Shown: positions 34,971-44,729, counted from the stretch's first letter. The stretch: 64,000 nucleotides of DNA from Casp-actino8 sp044355095 (GCA_044355095.1 JBIKYT010000002.1:40146-104145), one strand, 5' to 3'. The notes: generated by a model from the sequence alone, not told the origin. Numbers and translations are program-made.

Positions 34971-35648
34971 ATGATTCGCCTCGAAAACGTGACAAAAACT
35001 TATGGCACCGAGATACCTGCGGTGCGCGACGCTTCTTTCGAGATCGCTAAGGGCGAGTTCGTCTTTATGGTCGGTCCGTCGGGTTCTGGTAAGTCGACAT
35101 TGTTGCGGCTCATGAATCGTCAAGAACAGCCCGAACGTGGCGAAGTGTGGGTGGCAGGTAAGGACATCAATGCCATGCCTGATTCAAAAGTTCCGTATCT
35201 ACGACGAAATATCGGAAATATTTTTCAGGATTACAAACTGTTGCTCAACAAAACAGTTTTTGAAAACGTGGCGTTTGCTCTTGAAGTGATTGGACGACCT
35301 AAGCATGTGATTCGCCAACAAGTACCAGCAGTACTTGATCTGGTGGGTCTTTCCGATAAAGAAGATCGCTTTCCTCATCAACTTTCTGGTGGAGAACAGC
35401 AGCGTGTTTCAATCGCCCGAGCCTTCGTGAACCGTCCATTGATTTTGCTGGCGGACGAACCCACCGGAAACCTCGACCCCGCAACGGGCGAGGGAATTAT
35501 GCGTTTGCTAGATCGCATCAATAACACCGGAACAACAGTCGTCATGGCGACTCACGACCAGCGAATCGTGAATATGATGCGCCGCCGTGTTGTGCAACTT
35601 GACCGAGGCGTCATAGTGCGCGACCAAGAACGAGGAGTGTACGACTGA
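34971..35648 (+). CDS. ftsE: Cell division ATP-binding protein FtsE
   Basis: A 225-residue ABC ATPase. Walker A is GPSGSGKST, the Q-loop region NIFQDYKLL, the signature LSGGEQQRVSIARAF, Walker B LILLADEPTGNLD, and the switch His in MATHD. FtsE works with FtsX at the divisome to control peptidoglycan hydrolases. The ATG at 34971 follows GAGGAG. Its stop overlaps the ftsX start. Confidence 0.96.
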   Translation: MIRLENVTKTYGTEIPAVRDASFEIAKGEFVFMVGPSGSGKSTLLRLMNRQEQPERGEVWVAGKDINAMPDSKVPYLRRNIGNIFQDYKLLLNKTVFENVAFALEVIGRPKHVIRQQVPAVLDLVGLSDKEDRFPHQLSGGEQQRVSIARAFVNRPLILLADEPTGNLDPATGEGIMRLLDRINNTGTTVVMATHDQRIVNMMRRRVVQLDRGVIVRDQERGVYD

Positions 35649-36550
35649 TGATTGCACGAATCAGTTACGCGTTCCGCGAAACGTGGGCGAGCTTTAAACG
35701 CAATGTCACTTTGACGATGGCCGCTGTCATTACCTCGGCGGTCTCTTTGCTGCTGGTTGGTTCAACTTTTTTGATTCAGCGAGCTTTTGACAATCTGCTG
35801 ACCCGATGGAAGGGCGACGTCGAACTGATTGTGTATGTGCGCTCGGACGCTGACCCGAATCAGATTCAAGTAATCGAAGACGCGCTTAAGTCTCAGCCTT
35901 CAATTATTGATGTCACAAAATTGCGCTATCTAGATCAGGCCGAAAGTTATGCCGAGGCCCAGAAGTTGTTTGCTGGTGATCCCGGAACCTTGCGACTTCT
36001 CACACCCGAGAATATTCCTTCGCAATTTAAGGTTGTTCCTATTTCGCAGGACTCAAACTTAATTCGTGAACTTGGCGAACAGTTCCGAGGTCTGGCCGGA
36101 GTACGAGAAGTGGCTTACGCGCAAGATGTTTTTGATGTCGTGGCACGAGTCTCGCAATTTATTCGAATAGCGACGACAGCGATGTCCATTGTTCTCCTCG
36201 TCGTGGCGGTTGGACTCATCTGGAACACCATCCGCACGGCTATGTTCGCCCGTCGTCGTGAAATTGAAGTGATGAAACTAGTTGGAGCTACCAATTGGTT
36301 TATTCGAATTCCGTTCATGCTTGAAGGACTGTTACAGGGTCTCATCGGTGGAGTCCTGTCATGTTTAGGTTTGTGGGGACTCAACTCGGCATGGTCGGGT
36401 GCAGTCGCCGATTTCAACGACACTGAACTCGCGGCTCTCGTGGTGACTGATGGCTATATGCGTTTCGTGATGATCATTTTGCTGGGTATTGGTGCAATTG
36501 CCGGAGCCGTTGGTTCGGGTATCGCTGCTTCACGTTTCTTAGACGTCTGA
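35648..36550 (+). CDS. ftsX: Cell division membrane protein FtsX
   Basis: A 300-residue protein with the FtsX plan: one N-terminal helix (~20-42), an extracytoplasmic domain (~45-165) and three C-terminal helices. A typical cytoplasmic loop lies after the second helix (TIRTAMFARRREIEVMKLVGATNWFIRIPFMLEG). It forms a complex with FtsE. The usual actinobacterial neighbours smpB and ssrA do not follow; an enoyl-CoA hydratase gene does. Confidence 0.95.
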   Translation: MIARISYAFRETWASFKRNVTLTMAAVITSAVSLLLVGSTFLIQRAFDNLLTRWKGDVELIVYVRSDADPNQIQVIEDALKSQPSIIDVTKLRYLDQAESYAEAQKLFAGDPGTLRLLTPENIPSQFKVVPISQDSNLIRELGEQFRGLAGVREVAYAQDVFDVVARVSQFIRIATTAMSIVLLVVAVGLIWNTIRTAMFARRREIEVMKLVGATNWFIRIPFMLEGLLQGLIGGVLSCLGLWGLNSAWSGAVADFNDTELAALVVTDGYMRFVMIILLGIGAIAGAVGSGIAASRFLDV

Positions 36551-36570
36551 CCTTCCATTAGGGTCTGTAT

Positions 36571-37431
36571 ATGGCCTACGAAGAAATCATCTACGAAGTA
36601 TCCGAGCAGATCGCGACGATTACTTTGAATCGCCCCGACAAGTTGAATTCGTTCACGAATCGCATGCTCAAAGAAATCATCGCGGCGTTTGACGAGAGTG
36701 ATGCTGACGACAATGTTCGTGCGGTCATCGTGACCGGTTCGGGTCGGGCATTTTGTGCTGGTGCCGATTTATCGGGTGGTGGAGAGACCTTCGCCAAGGG
36801 TGGAAGCGATGTGAAGGCCAAGACTGGCGTGATGCGTGATGGTGGTGGCTTGGTGTCACTACGAATTTTTGAAAGCAAAAAGCCGGTCATCGGTGCGATC
36901 AATGGAGCGGCAGTTGGCGTGGGTGTCACGATGACATTGCCGATGGACATTCGCCTTGCGAGTACCGCGTCAAAGTTTGGCTTTGTCTTCGCTAAGCGAG
37001 GAATCATTCCTGAGGCGGCGAGTAGTTGGTTCTTGCCCCGAATTGTCGGAATCTCACAAGCGACCGAATGGTGTTTCACGGGTCGCATGATCAGTGCTGA
37101 TGAAGCCAAAGACGGACGCCTCGTTCGAAGCGTTCATGCGCCAGAAGATCTCCTGCCAGCCGCTCGGGCCATCGCTCGTGAGATTGCGGAAAACACTGCA
37201 CCAGTTTCGGTGGCCTTGTCTAGGCAGATGTTGTGGCGCATGCTTGGTGCCGATCACCCGATGCAGGCGCACCGAGTTGACTCTCGGGCCATCAATTCAC
37301 GTGGGGCGAGTGACGATGCCCGCGAGGGCGTGATGAGTTTTCTCGAAAAGCGACCAGCGAACTTTCCAGTCAAGGTCAGTGATGGATTGCCCGAAGTATT
37401 TCCTGATTGGCAGGATCCGCAGTTCTCGTGA
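36571..37431 (+). CDS. Enoyl-CoA hydratase/isomerase family protein
   Basis: A 286-residue crotonase-fold protein. The CoA-binding and oxyanion segments are RAFCAGADLSGGGE and KPVIGAINGAAVGVGVTMTLPMDIRLAS. A Glu lies in the RGIIPEAASSWFLPRIVG segment at the position of the usual second catalytic acid. The family hydrates or isomerises enoyl-CoA esters in fatty acid or steroid breakdown. It starts 20 bases after ftsX and its stop overlaps the globin start. The precise substrate is unknown. Confidence 0.88.
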   Translation: MAYEEIIYEVSEQIATITLNRPDKLNSFTNRMLKEIIAAFDESDADDNVRAVIVTGSGRAFCAGADLSGGGETFAKGGSDVKAKTGVMRDGGGLVSLRIFESKKPVIGAINGAAVGVGVTMTLPMDIRLASTASKFGFVFAKRGIIPEAASSWFLPRIVGISQATEWCFTGRMISADEAKDGRLVRSVHAPEDLLPAARAIAREIAENTAPVSVALSRQMLWRMLGADHPMQAHRVDSRAINSRGASDDAREGVMSFLEKRPANFPVKVSDGLPEVFPDWQDPQFS

Positions 37432-37853
37432 GTGATGAAAATGTGAGAGAAATCTCAATGTACGAACGAGTGGGTGGAATGCCCTTTTTTGAAACACTCG
37501 TTGATCACTTTTATTTGGGAGTCGTGACCGATGAAGTGTTGTGGCCCTTGTATCCCGATCACAGCGACTTAGAGGGTGCCAAGCGTCGATTCACTCTTTT
37601 CTTGGGGCAGTACTGGGGCGGGCCACAGACATACATGGAAGAGCGCGGTCACCCAAAACTACGCTTACGGCACATGCCATTTCATGTCGGACCACTTGAA
37701 CGTGATCGTTGGCTGGTGCATATGGCAGCGGCTATTGAGGTGACAACAACCGATGAGTCCATTCGTCAAGAGTTGCTGGCGTACTTTGTTCCGGCTGCTG
37801 AGCACTTACGTAATGACACCGGATTGCCAATTAGTTCGTCGAAGCCCAGCTAA
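37428..37853 (+). CDS. glbO: Group II truncated hemoglobin (GlbO-like)
   Basis: A short globin: MYERVGGMPFFETLVDHFYLGVVTDEVLWPLYP, then GGPQTYMEERGHPKLRLRHMPFHVG, where the His of RHMPFHVG is the likely proximal heme ligand, and RDRWLVHM with the Trp typical of group II. Members bind oxygen or handle NO and peroxide. The start is uncertain: GTG at 37428 overlaps the preceding stop (GTGA), while ATG at 37458 starts exactly at the conserved MYERVGG. Confidence 0.88.
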   Translation: MSDENVREISMYERVGGMPFFETLVDHFYLGVVTDEVLWPLYPDHSDLEGAKRRFTLFLGQYWGGPQTYMEERGHPKLRLRHMPFHVGPLERDRWLVHMAAAIEVTTTDESIRQELLAYFVPAAEHLRNDTGLPISSSKPS

Positions 37854-37863
37854 AAATTGCGTG

Positions 37864-38748
37864 TCAACTGAAGACAACAGTCTTGCGGCCGTATACCAAG
37901 ACGCGATGTTCAAGATGAGCGCGAACGGCGCGTGCCAGCACAATCGTTTCAAGATCGCGGCCCTTGCGTGTGAGGTCGGCAACTGAATCGCGGTGCGAAA
38001 CCCGAGCAACTTCTTGATCAAGGATGGGACCTTCATCAAGTTCTTCGGTGACATAGTGCGCAGTCGCGCCGATGATTTTGACACCACGATCGTGGGCTTG
38101 TCGATAGGGGTTGGCGCCAATAAAAGCCGGGAGGAATGAGTGATGGATATTGATGATTCGCGACTGATATGCATCAACTAGAAGTGGCGAAAGTATTTGC
38201 ATGTATCGCGCCAAGATGACCAGATCAACTTGGTTGTTATTGAGCGTCTCAAGCACGGCAAGTTCTTGACGTGATTTGGTCTCTGGGGTAACAGGTAAAT
38301 GCACGTAGGGGACGCCCATATGTTGCACAAGGTCGGCATGATCGGGATGATTGTCAATGACCGTCACAATGTCTGCGGGAAGTTCGCCTGATCGCCAGCG
38401 ACTGAGTAAGTCAAAAAGGCAATGTGACTGCTTGCTGGCGAGTATTGCGACCCGTGGTAGATGGTCAGTGAAACGCAATTGTGCGTTCATCGAGAATTTT
38501 TCGGAGACCTGAGAGAAGGCTGAAAGAATTTCGTGGCGCCCAAGTGAAAAGCCATCTAGTTCGAATTCGACTCGCTGAAAAAAGACTCGCTCAACATCGT
38601 CGGTATGTTGCTCGGCGTGCACGATATTTCCGCCATGTGCTGCGATGAATTCCGCGACCGCAGCAACGACACCACGTTGGTCGGGGCAAGAAAGTAAAAG
38701 GACGCCAGTTGCAGACACGTCCACAAGTTTGCCTGCCGAACAAGTCAA
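37864..38748 (-). CDS. purU: Formyltetrahydrofolate deformylase
   Basis: A 294-residue PurU: an N-terminal ACT domain (VLLLSCPDQRGVVAAVAEFIAAHGGNI, ~residues 16-90) and a C-terminal formyltransferase-type domain with VILARYMQILSP, INIHHSFLPAFIGANPYRQAHDRGVKIIGATAHYV, and LDEGPILDQ. It releases formate from 10-formyl-THF to balance one-carbon pools. The TTG at 38748 is the longest start; GTG at 38724 is a reasonable alternative just before the ACT domain. It is convergent with the globin gene. Confidence 0.93.
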   Translation of the reverse strand: MTCSAGKLVDVSATGVLLLSCPDQRGVVAAVAEFIAAHGGNIVHAEQHTDDVERVFFQRVEFELDGFSLGRHEILSAFSQVSEKFSMNAQLRFTDHLPRVAILASKQSHCLFDLLSRWRSGELPADIVTVIDNHPDHADLVQHMGVPYVHLPVTPETKSRQELAVLETLNNNQVDLVILARYMQILSPLLVDAYQSRIINIHHSFLPAFIGANPYRQAHDRGVKIIGATAHYVTEELDEGPILDQEVARVSHRDSVADLTRKGRDLETIVLARAVRAHLEHRVLVYGRKTVVFS

Positions 38749-38782
38749 TTGCGACTCGGCGACGATTCAAGTGTTGAAAGAA

Positions 38783-39640
38783 TTAGGGCTGAGGGATGAG
38801 GGCATGGCAGGCCACCGCAGCGGCGGCTGCCACATTGAGGGAATCGATGCCCGACGCCATTGGGATTTTCACCATATGGCTCACTGCCAACAGGGCCTCT
38901 GCGGATAGACCGGCTCGCTCGGATCCGAGAACGATGGCAACTTTCGCATCGACGGGAATTGATAAGCCAACATCGCGAATATTGCGGGCGTCCTCGCGAG
39001 GGGTGAGCCCACACACGATGTAGCCGGCATCGCGTAAAGCGATGAGTGTTGCTGAAGCATCGGTCACTCGGCTGTAGCGCATCGAAAATGCGGTTCCCAT
39101 GGACACTCGAAGGGCGCGCCTGGCGAGTGGATCTGCGCTGTTGCGATCAAGGATGACGCCATCGATTCCGAGTGCTGCAGCACTACGCACAATGGCCCCG
39201 ATATTGGTGGGATTATCAACATCTTCAACAACGAGCAAGTGACGCGCTGATGCTAGGAGTTCATCAAGTTTGAGTGGGGCTGGTCGTTCAAAGAGTCCCA
39301 TGATGTCCAGTGCGACGCCCATGCCAGTGAGTGTTTTTCGAACATCAGCGTGGGCGGCGTAGACAGGAATTGACGGATCAAGGCTGTGAACGATTGTGCT
39401 CGGTGAGAGCGCGTCGGTCAATACTTCAACGAGTCGGCAGCCAGCCGACAAGGCGCGTTCAACAACTAAATCGCCTTCAGCGATGAACATACCGAGTGTG
39501 ATCTTTTCTGCCTCGCCGGTTTGCATCGTTTTGAAAACACGAGCAGGAATATTGCGCGGACGCAGTTCTCGCTCCCGCAGTCGGAATCGATCAAGGCGTT
39601 GATCATCTAACGAATCAACGTAGATCAGCTCACGAGACAT
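38783..39640 (-). CDS. SpoU/TrmH-family RNA 2'-O-methyltransferase
   Basis: A 285-residue RNA methyltransferase of the SPOUT class. The N-terminal ~100 residues resemble the substrate-binding L30e-like domain. The C-terminal knotted domain shows LLVVEDVDNPTNIGAIVRSAAALGIDGVILD, AIVLGSERAGLSAEALL and KIPMASGIDSLNVAAAAAV, which are the three SpoU motifs. Such enzymes methylate ribose in rRNA or tRNA; the exact site is unknown. It lies between menB and purU on the minus strand. Confidence 0.92.
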   Translation of the reverse strand: MSRELIYVDSLDDQRLDRFRLRERELRPRNIPARVFKTMQTGEAEKITLGMFIAEGDLVVERALSAGCRLVEVLTDALSPSTIVHSLDPSIPVYAAHADVRKTLTGMGVALDIMGLFERPAPLKLDELLASARHLLVVEDVDNPTNIGAIVRSAAALGIDGVILDRNSADPLARRALRVSMGTAFSMRYSRVTDASATLIALRDAGYIVCGLTPREDARNIRDVGLSIPVDAKVAIVLGSERAGLSAEALLAVSHMVKIPMASGIDSLNVAAAAAVACHALIPQP

Positions 39641-39657
39641 GTTTGCGGCGTCAGAAA

Positions 39658-40569
39658 TCAGTAGTACCAGGGGTACGGCGCCCAGTCGGGATCGCGCTTT
39701 TCAAGAAATGACATGCGACCTTCTTGAGCTTCGTCGGTCATATACGCCAAGCGAGTTGCCTCTCCGGCAAATACCTGTTGACCGACCAAACCATCGTCAA
39801 TGAGGTTGAAAGAAAACTTCAGCATGCGCTGAGCCGTAGGACTTTTGCCGTTGATTTCTTTGGCCCATTGCAATGCAGTTGCTTCAAGTTCGGCATGAGG
39901 GACGACGGCATTCACCATGCCCATACGCTGGGCATCTTCGGCACTGTATTCGCGACCGAGGAAGAATATTTCGCGAGCAAATTTTTGCCCAACTTGACGA
40001 GCGAGGTAAGCCGAACCAAAGCCGCCGTCGAAGCTTGCGACATCGGCATCGGTTTGCTTGAAGCGAGCATGCTCTTGGCTGGCAATGGTGAGGTCGCTGA
40101 CAACATGCAAACTGTGTCCGCCACCAGCAGCCCAACCAGGAACCACGCAGATGACAATCTTGGGCATAAAGCGAATCAGACGTTGCACTTCGAGAATATG
40201 TAGACGTCCGCTCTTGCCTGGATTAATGGTCTCAGCGGTTTCGCCTTCGGCGTAGCGGTATCCGTCGCGACCACGAATACGTTGATCGCCACCACTACAA
40301 AATGCCCAACCACCATCTTTGGCCGATGGACCATTGCCGGTTAGAAGGACGCACCCAACATCGGTGCTTTGGCGCGCATGTTCGAGAGCCGTGAAAAGTT
40401 CATCGACTGTGTGGGGCCGAAACGCATTGCGGATCTCGGGCCGATTGAAGGCCACGCGTACCGTGCCATGTTCGACCGAGCGGTGATAGGTGATATCGGT
40501 GAAATTGAAACCCGGCACGATCCGCCAAGCGGTGGGGTCGAAGATGTCAGAAACTTTGTTCTCGCTCAC
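39658..40569 (-). CDS. menB: 1,4-dihydroxy-2-naphthoyl-CoA synthase
   Basis: A 303-residue MenB of the crotonase fold, forming the naphthoate ring in menaquinone synthesis. Diagnostic segments are FNRPEIRNAFRPHTVDEL, WAFCSGGDQRIRGRDGY, VVPGWAAGGGHSLHVVSDLTIAS, KQTDADVASFDGGFGSAYLARQVG, and the C-terminal YPWYY. Length and motifs match the family fully. Other men genes are not in the window. Confidence 0.95.
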   Translation of the reverse strand: MSENKVSDIFDPTAWRIVPGFNFTDITYHRSVEHGTVRVAFNRPEIRNAFRPHTVDELFTALEHARQSTDVGCVLLTGNGPSAKDGGWAFCSGGDQRIRGRDGYRYAEGETAETINPGKSGRLHILEVQRLIRFMPKIVICVVPGWAAGGGHSLHVVSDLTIASQEHARFKQTDADVASFDGGFGSAYLARQVGQKFAREIFFLGREYSAEDAQRMGMVNAVVPHAELEATALQWAKEINGKSPTAQRMLKFSFNLIDDGLVGQQVFAGEATRLAYMTDEAQEGRMSFLEKRDPDWAPYPWYY

Positions 40570-40686
40570 GGCTTTATTCTCTCAGACGAGAACGTGATTC
40601 GCCCCTTTTTTTACTGAATGTGCCTTCTTGCGAAGCGATGAAGGGACTGCCAACACTTTGTCCTGCGTAATGGGTACTTTGATTGG

Positions 40687-41688
40687 ATGTCTAGATTGCG
40701 TCATATCGGCGTTGTTGCCGGGTCGTTGGCCCTGCTGCTGTTGATGGCTGCGTGTTCATCGGGTTCGGCCCAAGGGGCGACGAGTATCTCTGCCAGCACT
40801 ACCGACCCAGTGACGACGACTATTGCTGCGTCGACGACTTCGACGAGTACCACTATTCCGCCGACGACCACTATGCCACCGACGACTTTGACCACCACTA
40901 CGACGACCAGTGTCGCTCCGACGACACTGCCTGAAGTGACTCCTTTGTTGACTCCGCTGGTGGCAGTTGGTCGCAGCGATGGACCTGAAACTGCGCGCAT
41001 TCAAGAGCGCTTGCTTGAACTTGGATTCTGGTTGCAGTTAGTCGATGGTGACTTCGGTGGAACTACGAAGCAAGCAGTGATGGCGTTCCAGAAATACATG
41101 GGGCTTGAGGCCACAGCGCGAGTCGACCAAGTAACTGCCGATGCCTTAACGCTTGCCACGACTCGAGCAGTTGGTTTATCAAACGAACCCGGAACTTTGG
41201 TTGAAGTTGATAAAGACAAGCAAGTGTTGTTCATTATGAACTCGGGGAAACTGTTGTGGGCGATGAATATTTCAACGGGTAGTGGACAGTATTACTTAGA
41301 GACGAATCAAAAGGATTTAGTGACGTGGGAGACCGGACGTTCATTGACTCCCTCGGGCCGCTACAAGATTGATCGTGAAAAGCCAGATGGCTGGTGGGAT
41401 GGAGACTTGGGTCAGATCTATCGACCAAAGTATTTCAAGGGCGGCATCGCGATTCATGGTTCGATGAGTATTCCGAATTATCCGGCGTCGCATGGGTGTG
41501 TGCGGGTCAGCACTGCGGCGATGGACATGATTTGGGCTTCGGGTTTGTTGCCGAAGAAAACCCCGGTGTGGGTGTACGGAAATGACGTTGAGGCCGAAGG
41601 TGAACCTCCGGTCATTCCTACAACCACAACGACGACGACAACACTGCCACTTGATCCAAACCTCACAACGACGATTGCACCCGCCTGA
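40687..41688 (+). CDS. L,D-transpeptidase lipoprotein with peptidoglycan-binding domain
   Basis: A 333-residue lipoprotein. The signal peptide ends in the lipobox LLMAAC (Cys23). Next is a Thr/Pro-rich linker (~35-85), a peptidoglycan_binding_1 domain (~97-160, IQERLLELGFWLQLVDGDFGGTTKQAVMAFQ), and a YkuD catalytic domain (~165-305) with IAIHGSMSIPNYPASHGCVRVS, in which His and Cys of S-H-G-C-V-R are catalytic. It forms 3-3 cross-links or attaches proteins to peptidoglycan. A Thr-rich tail ends the protein. It is divergent from menB and convergent with the FkbM gene. Confidence 0.92.
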   Translation: MSRLRHIGVVAGSLALLLLMAACSSGSAQGATSISASTTDPVTTTIAASTTSTSTTIPPTTTMPPTTLTTTTTTSVAPTTLPEVTPLLTPLVAVGRSDGPETARIQERLLELGFWLQLVDGDFGGTTKQAVMAFQKYMGLEATARVDQVTADALTLATTRAVGLSNEPGTLVEVDKDKQVLFIMNSGKLLWAMNISTGSGQYYLETNQKDLVTWETGRSLTPSGRYKIDREKPDGWWDGDLGQIYRPKYFKGGIAIHGSMSIPNYPASHGCVRVSTAAMDMIWASGLLPKKTPVWVYGNDVEAEGEPPVIPTTTTTTTTLPLDPNLTTTIAPA

Positions 41689-41689
41689 A

Positions 41690-42640
41690 TCAGTGCGGTG
41701 TGAGTAACAAGTCTTCAATCCGCGTTGACGACCCCCAGTGATCAATCAACGTTTCTGCGGTTGTTGCAACGGTTTCAAAAGAACCTTTATTGATCACAGC
41801 AATCTCGTAACCAAGACCTTCGATCCATTCGAGCGCGCTTCGCGGTTCAACGCCTGAGACCCTGCGAACCATTTCGCAACTAAATTCCATAATGATCGAT
41901 GGACGATCGCGCCGAATTGTCACTAGCCCAGAACGCAGAACCGAAATTTCGGCACCTTCAACATCAATCTTGATCAACTTCGTGCCTATTGGGGCGATGT
42001 CATCAAGTCGACGAATTGGAACAATGGAACCAAATCCTTGAGAAAGTGTGTCGTCATGTGTCGGTAACACGCCACCGTTTGAACCGATATGAGTTCCGAA
42101 CCAAGTCCACTCGCCGGTGTCGCTGAGAGCACTCGGAATCAGTGTGACATTGCCAAAATGATTCTTTTCCGCTGTCAAAAGCAGGAGTCGACAATTCTCG
42201 GTGTTTGGTTCAACTGCAATGACGCGACCTGATGCGCCGACAAGTCGCGCAGCTCGTGCAACATGGACGCCGATGTTTGCTCCGACGTCAATAAAAGTGT
42301 CGCCAGGTTTGAGAGTCGTCTGCATGGTGTGCGTGACATGGGGTTCGTACCCCGTGGCCACTTGTGGTGAAACCGACCCTTCTGACTTATCGATTGCAAT
42401 GTGTAAGCCGTCAACGGTCAAATATTCGATATCTGCTGGGCCGAACCGGGCCACAATTCGACTAGCGAGCAGTTGTTGATCGGTGTGCAAAATCAGTGAC
42501 CGAAGTGGATCGCGACCAGACGCAATCGCCTCTTTGGCAATGTGATGAAGGATGTGATTTTGTTCGGGAGTTACTTCGCCAAACACGAGCGAAATCATGC
42601 TATTGATCGTTGGTTGTTCGCTTCGCTTGCGGTTAAACAC
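41690..42640 (-). CDS. FkbM-family methyltransferase
   Basis: A 316-residue SAM-dependent methyltransferase. Motif I is DTFIDVGANIGVHVARAARLVG (near residues 112-133), followed by GRVIAVEPNTENCRLLLL and LIKIDVEGAEISVLRSG, the FkbM signatures. Members often O-methylate sugars or polyketides. No sugar-pathway gene is adjacent, but a role in capping an envelope glycan is possible. It is divergent from the aquaporin gene. Confidence 0.88.
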   Translation of the reverse strand: MFNRKRSEQPTINSMISLVFGEVTPEQNHILHHIAKEAIASGRDPLRSLILHTDQQLLASRIVARFGPADIEYLTVDGLHIAIDKSEGSVSPQVATGYEPHVTHTMQTTLKPGDTFIDVGANIGVHVARAARLVGASGRVIAVEPNTENCRLLLLTAEKNHFGNVTLIPSALSDTGEWTWFGTHIGSNGGVLPTHDDTLSQGFGSIVPIRRLDDIAPIGTKLIKIDVEGAEISVLRSGLVTIRRDRPSIIMEFSCEMVRRVSGVEPRSALEWIEGLGYEIAVINKGSFETVATTAETLIDHWGSSTRIEDLLLTPH

Positions 42641-42728
42641 AGAAATAACCGTACTCGTCGTACGCGACTTTGCCCATACGCGACTTTGTTTGGTGTTCAG
42701 TCAACTACGACCGCAAACTTGGCAGAAT

Positions 42729-43424
42729 GTGGATGTGGCTCATCAATCTCAACCAACCCTCGGCGCTCGACTCTTAGCCGAAGGCATTGGCACGGCCTTT
42801 TTAGTGGCGGTCGTTGTTGGCTCGGGCATCATGGCGCAACGCCTGTCGCCCAATGACGTCGGTTTGCAATTACTTGAAAATGCTGCGGCGACAACCGGTG
42901 GACTGATTGCTTTGATCTTGGCCCTGGGACCAGTTTCGGGGGCCCACTTCAACCCAGTCGTTTCCCTGGTCACGCGATTGTTTGGTGGGTTGACAAATCG
43001 CGAATTGGCGCTGTACTCGATCGTGCAGATCGTTGGTGGATGTGTGGGCGCAATGATTGCGAACATCATGTTTGAACTCGATGCGGTGAATTGGTCAACG
43101 AAGGATCGGTCGTCGGGGGCTTTGTGGTTCTCTGAGGTGATTGCCACGATCGGACTTATTCTGGTGATTTTCTGCATCGTGCGCAGCGGCCGTGCCTCGG
43201 CAGTTCCTTATGCCGTAGGCGTTTGGATTGGGGGCGCGTATTGGTTCACCTCGTCCACCAGTTTTGCGAATCCAGCCGTTGACTTTGCCCGTTCAATGTC
43301 AGATTCATTTGCCGGAATTAAACCATCATCAATTCCAGGGTTTTTGATTGCGCAGTTTGTCGGCGGGGTTATTGCCTTCTTTTTGGTGAAGACGTTGTAT
43401 CCAGTCGCCAAAGAAGAAAACTGA
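42729..43424 (+). CDS. Aquaporin/MIP-family channel
   Basis: A ~231-residue six-helix channel. The two pore half-helices carry N-P-V (SGAHFNPVVSLVTRLFGG) and N-P-A (FANPAVDFARS) instead of two N-P-A motifs. The pattern resembles bacterial MIP proteins that pass water, glycerol or metalloid acids. The start is set at GTG 42729, or GTG 42735, where the conserved first helix begins (LGARLLAEGIGTAFLVAVVVGSG); longer reading would run into the divergent FkbM gene. Confidence 0.87.
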   Translation: MDVAHQSQPTLGARLLAEGIGTAFLVAVVVGSGIMAQRLSPNDVGLQLLENAAATTGGLIALILALGPVSGAHFNPVVSLVTRLFGGLTNRELALYSIVQIVGGCVGAMIANIMFELDAVNWSTKDRSSGALWFSEVIATIGLILVIFCIVRSGRASAVPYAVGVWIGGAYWFTSSTSFANPAVDFARSMSDSFAGIKPSSIPGFLIAQFVGGVIAFFLVKTLYPVAKEEN

Positions 43425-43452
43425 CGTCAGCACATCGCACTGAAACTTTGAT

Positions 43453-44715
43453 CTATAGCTTCCCGTCAACCATCAATTGAATGGTCCGACGGCAGGTGCG
43501 ATTGAAAGCATCGACTGCCATGAACAAATGTTCGTCCGATGTGTCTTCTTCTTTAGTGTGACTGAGTCCAGCGATTGACGATGAAAAAATCATCACGGTC
43601 GGAATACTGCGGGCCATTTCGCTGGCATCGTGTAGTGCGCCACTTGGCAACTCGACATCATGCCCTTCTACTTCGCGAACGCTCATTCGCGCTGCTTCAA
43701 GGAGTTCGGGGTGAAATGGCATTGGGGGAATACGGAAAATGTGTTCGAACTCAACGGTGCAACCTTCGGCCTCGGCAGCAGCATGAGCGGCGGCAATACT
43801 TTCGGAATACATCGCTGCTAATTCGCCGGCATCAATATGGCGCATGTCAAGGGTGATTGTGGTTTCGCCAGCGACTGCAGTAACAACGCCAGGTTTGCAG
43901 GCGACGGCGCCAACTGTCGTGACGCCATCGTGGTTTTCTCCGATATCGGCCACTGCTAATGCGAATCGGGCGGCAGCTCGAAAACTGTCGCGACGCATGG
44001 GCATGGGCATTGTTCCGGCGTGCGCGGCCTGACCCTTGAAAATGAGTCGCTCACGTTCAATGCCTTTAGTGCCGGTGACTGTGCAAATGCCCAAATTCAT
44101 TGATTCAAGAATCGGTCCTTGTTCAATGTGGACTTCGACGTAAGCCTTGGCATCAGCAACTCGAGTCTGGGCGCCGTCCATATTGTCGATATCAACGCCA
44201 TGTTGCGGCAGGACATCAATCAATTTGTTGCCCTCTTTATCGGAGAGTCCACGCATGATGTCAACATCAACTGTGCCCATGACTGCCGCTGAGCCAAAGA
44301 GTGAACGGCTAAAGCGAGCACCCTCTTCGTCAGCCCAGTCAACAAGAGCGACCGTCACCGGGGGAGTGCCCTGGGCGGCGAGTGAACGTAGTAATTCAAG
44401 GCCGGCCAAAACGCCAAGAGAGCCATCAAGCCAGCCGCCTTTGGGCACGCTGTCAAGATGGCTGCCCACGATGAGTGTGTCGGGTGAAGTGCCCCGAAGG
44501 TACGCCCACAGGTTCCCGGCCTCATCCACGTCGACATCAACGGGCAGGCCACTCAGCTCTTCGCGTAGCAGATTGCGAGCATTGACCCATTCAGGGGTCC
44601 AGCAGAGGCGGCGGGAGCCTTCTGGGCCTCCGGTGCGGGACGCCAATTCGCGTAAGTCGGCGACCACACGCTGGGGGCTGAAGGTTCCGGTATCAATTGC
44701 GGTGCTACTGGACAT
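43453..44715 (-). CDS. M20-family amidohydrolase (N-carbamoyl amino acid hydrolase/allantoate type)
   Basis: A 420-residue zinc/manganese-dependent amidohydrolase of the hydantoinase/carbamoylase subfamily. Metal-binding motifs are TLIVGSHLDSVPKGGWLDGSLGVLAGLELL and VDWADEEGARFSRSLFGSAAVMG; the C-terminal catalytic region is LPSGALHDASEMAR and SSSIAGLSHTKEEDT. It would hydrolyse N-carbamoyl amino acids, allantoate or ureidoglycolate; the sequence alone does not decide. Its start is only 14 bases from the divergent folB start. Confidence 0.9.
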   Translation of the reverse strand: MSSSTAIDTGTFSPQRVVADLRELASRTGGPEGSRRLCWTPEWVNARNLLREELSGLPVDVDVDEAGNLWAYLRGTSPDTLIVGSHLDSVPKGGWLDGSLGVLAGLELLRSLAAQGTPPVTVALVDWADEEGARFSRSLFGSAAVMGTVDVDIMRGLSDKEGNKLIDVLPQHGVDIDNMDGAQTRVADAKAYVEVHIEQGPILESMNLGICTVTGTKGIERERLIFKGQAAHAGTMPMPMRRDSFRAAARFALAVADIGENHDGVTTVGAVACKPGVVTAVAGETTITLDMRHIDAGELAAMYSESIAAAHAAAEAEGCTVEFEHIFRIPPMPFHPELLEAARMSVREVEGHDVELPSGALHDASEMARSIPTVMIFSSSIAGLSHTKEEDTSDEHLFMAVDAFNRTCRRTIQLMVDGKL

Positions 44716-44729
44716 GCCATAACGGTACC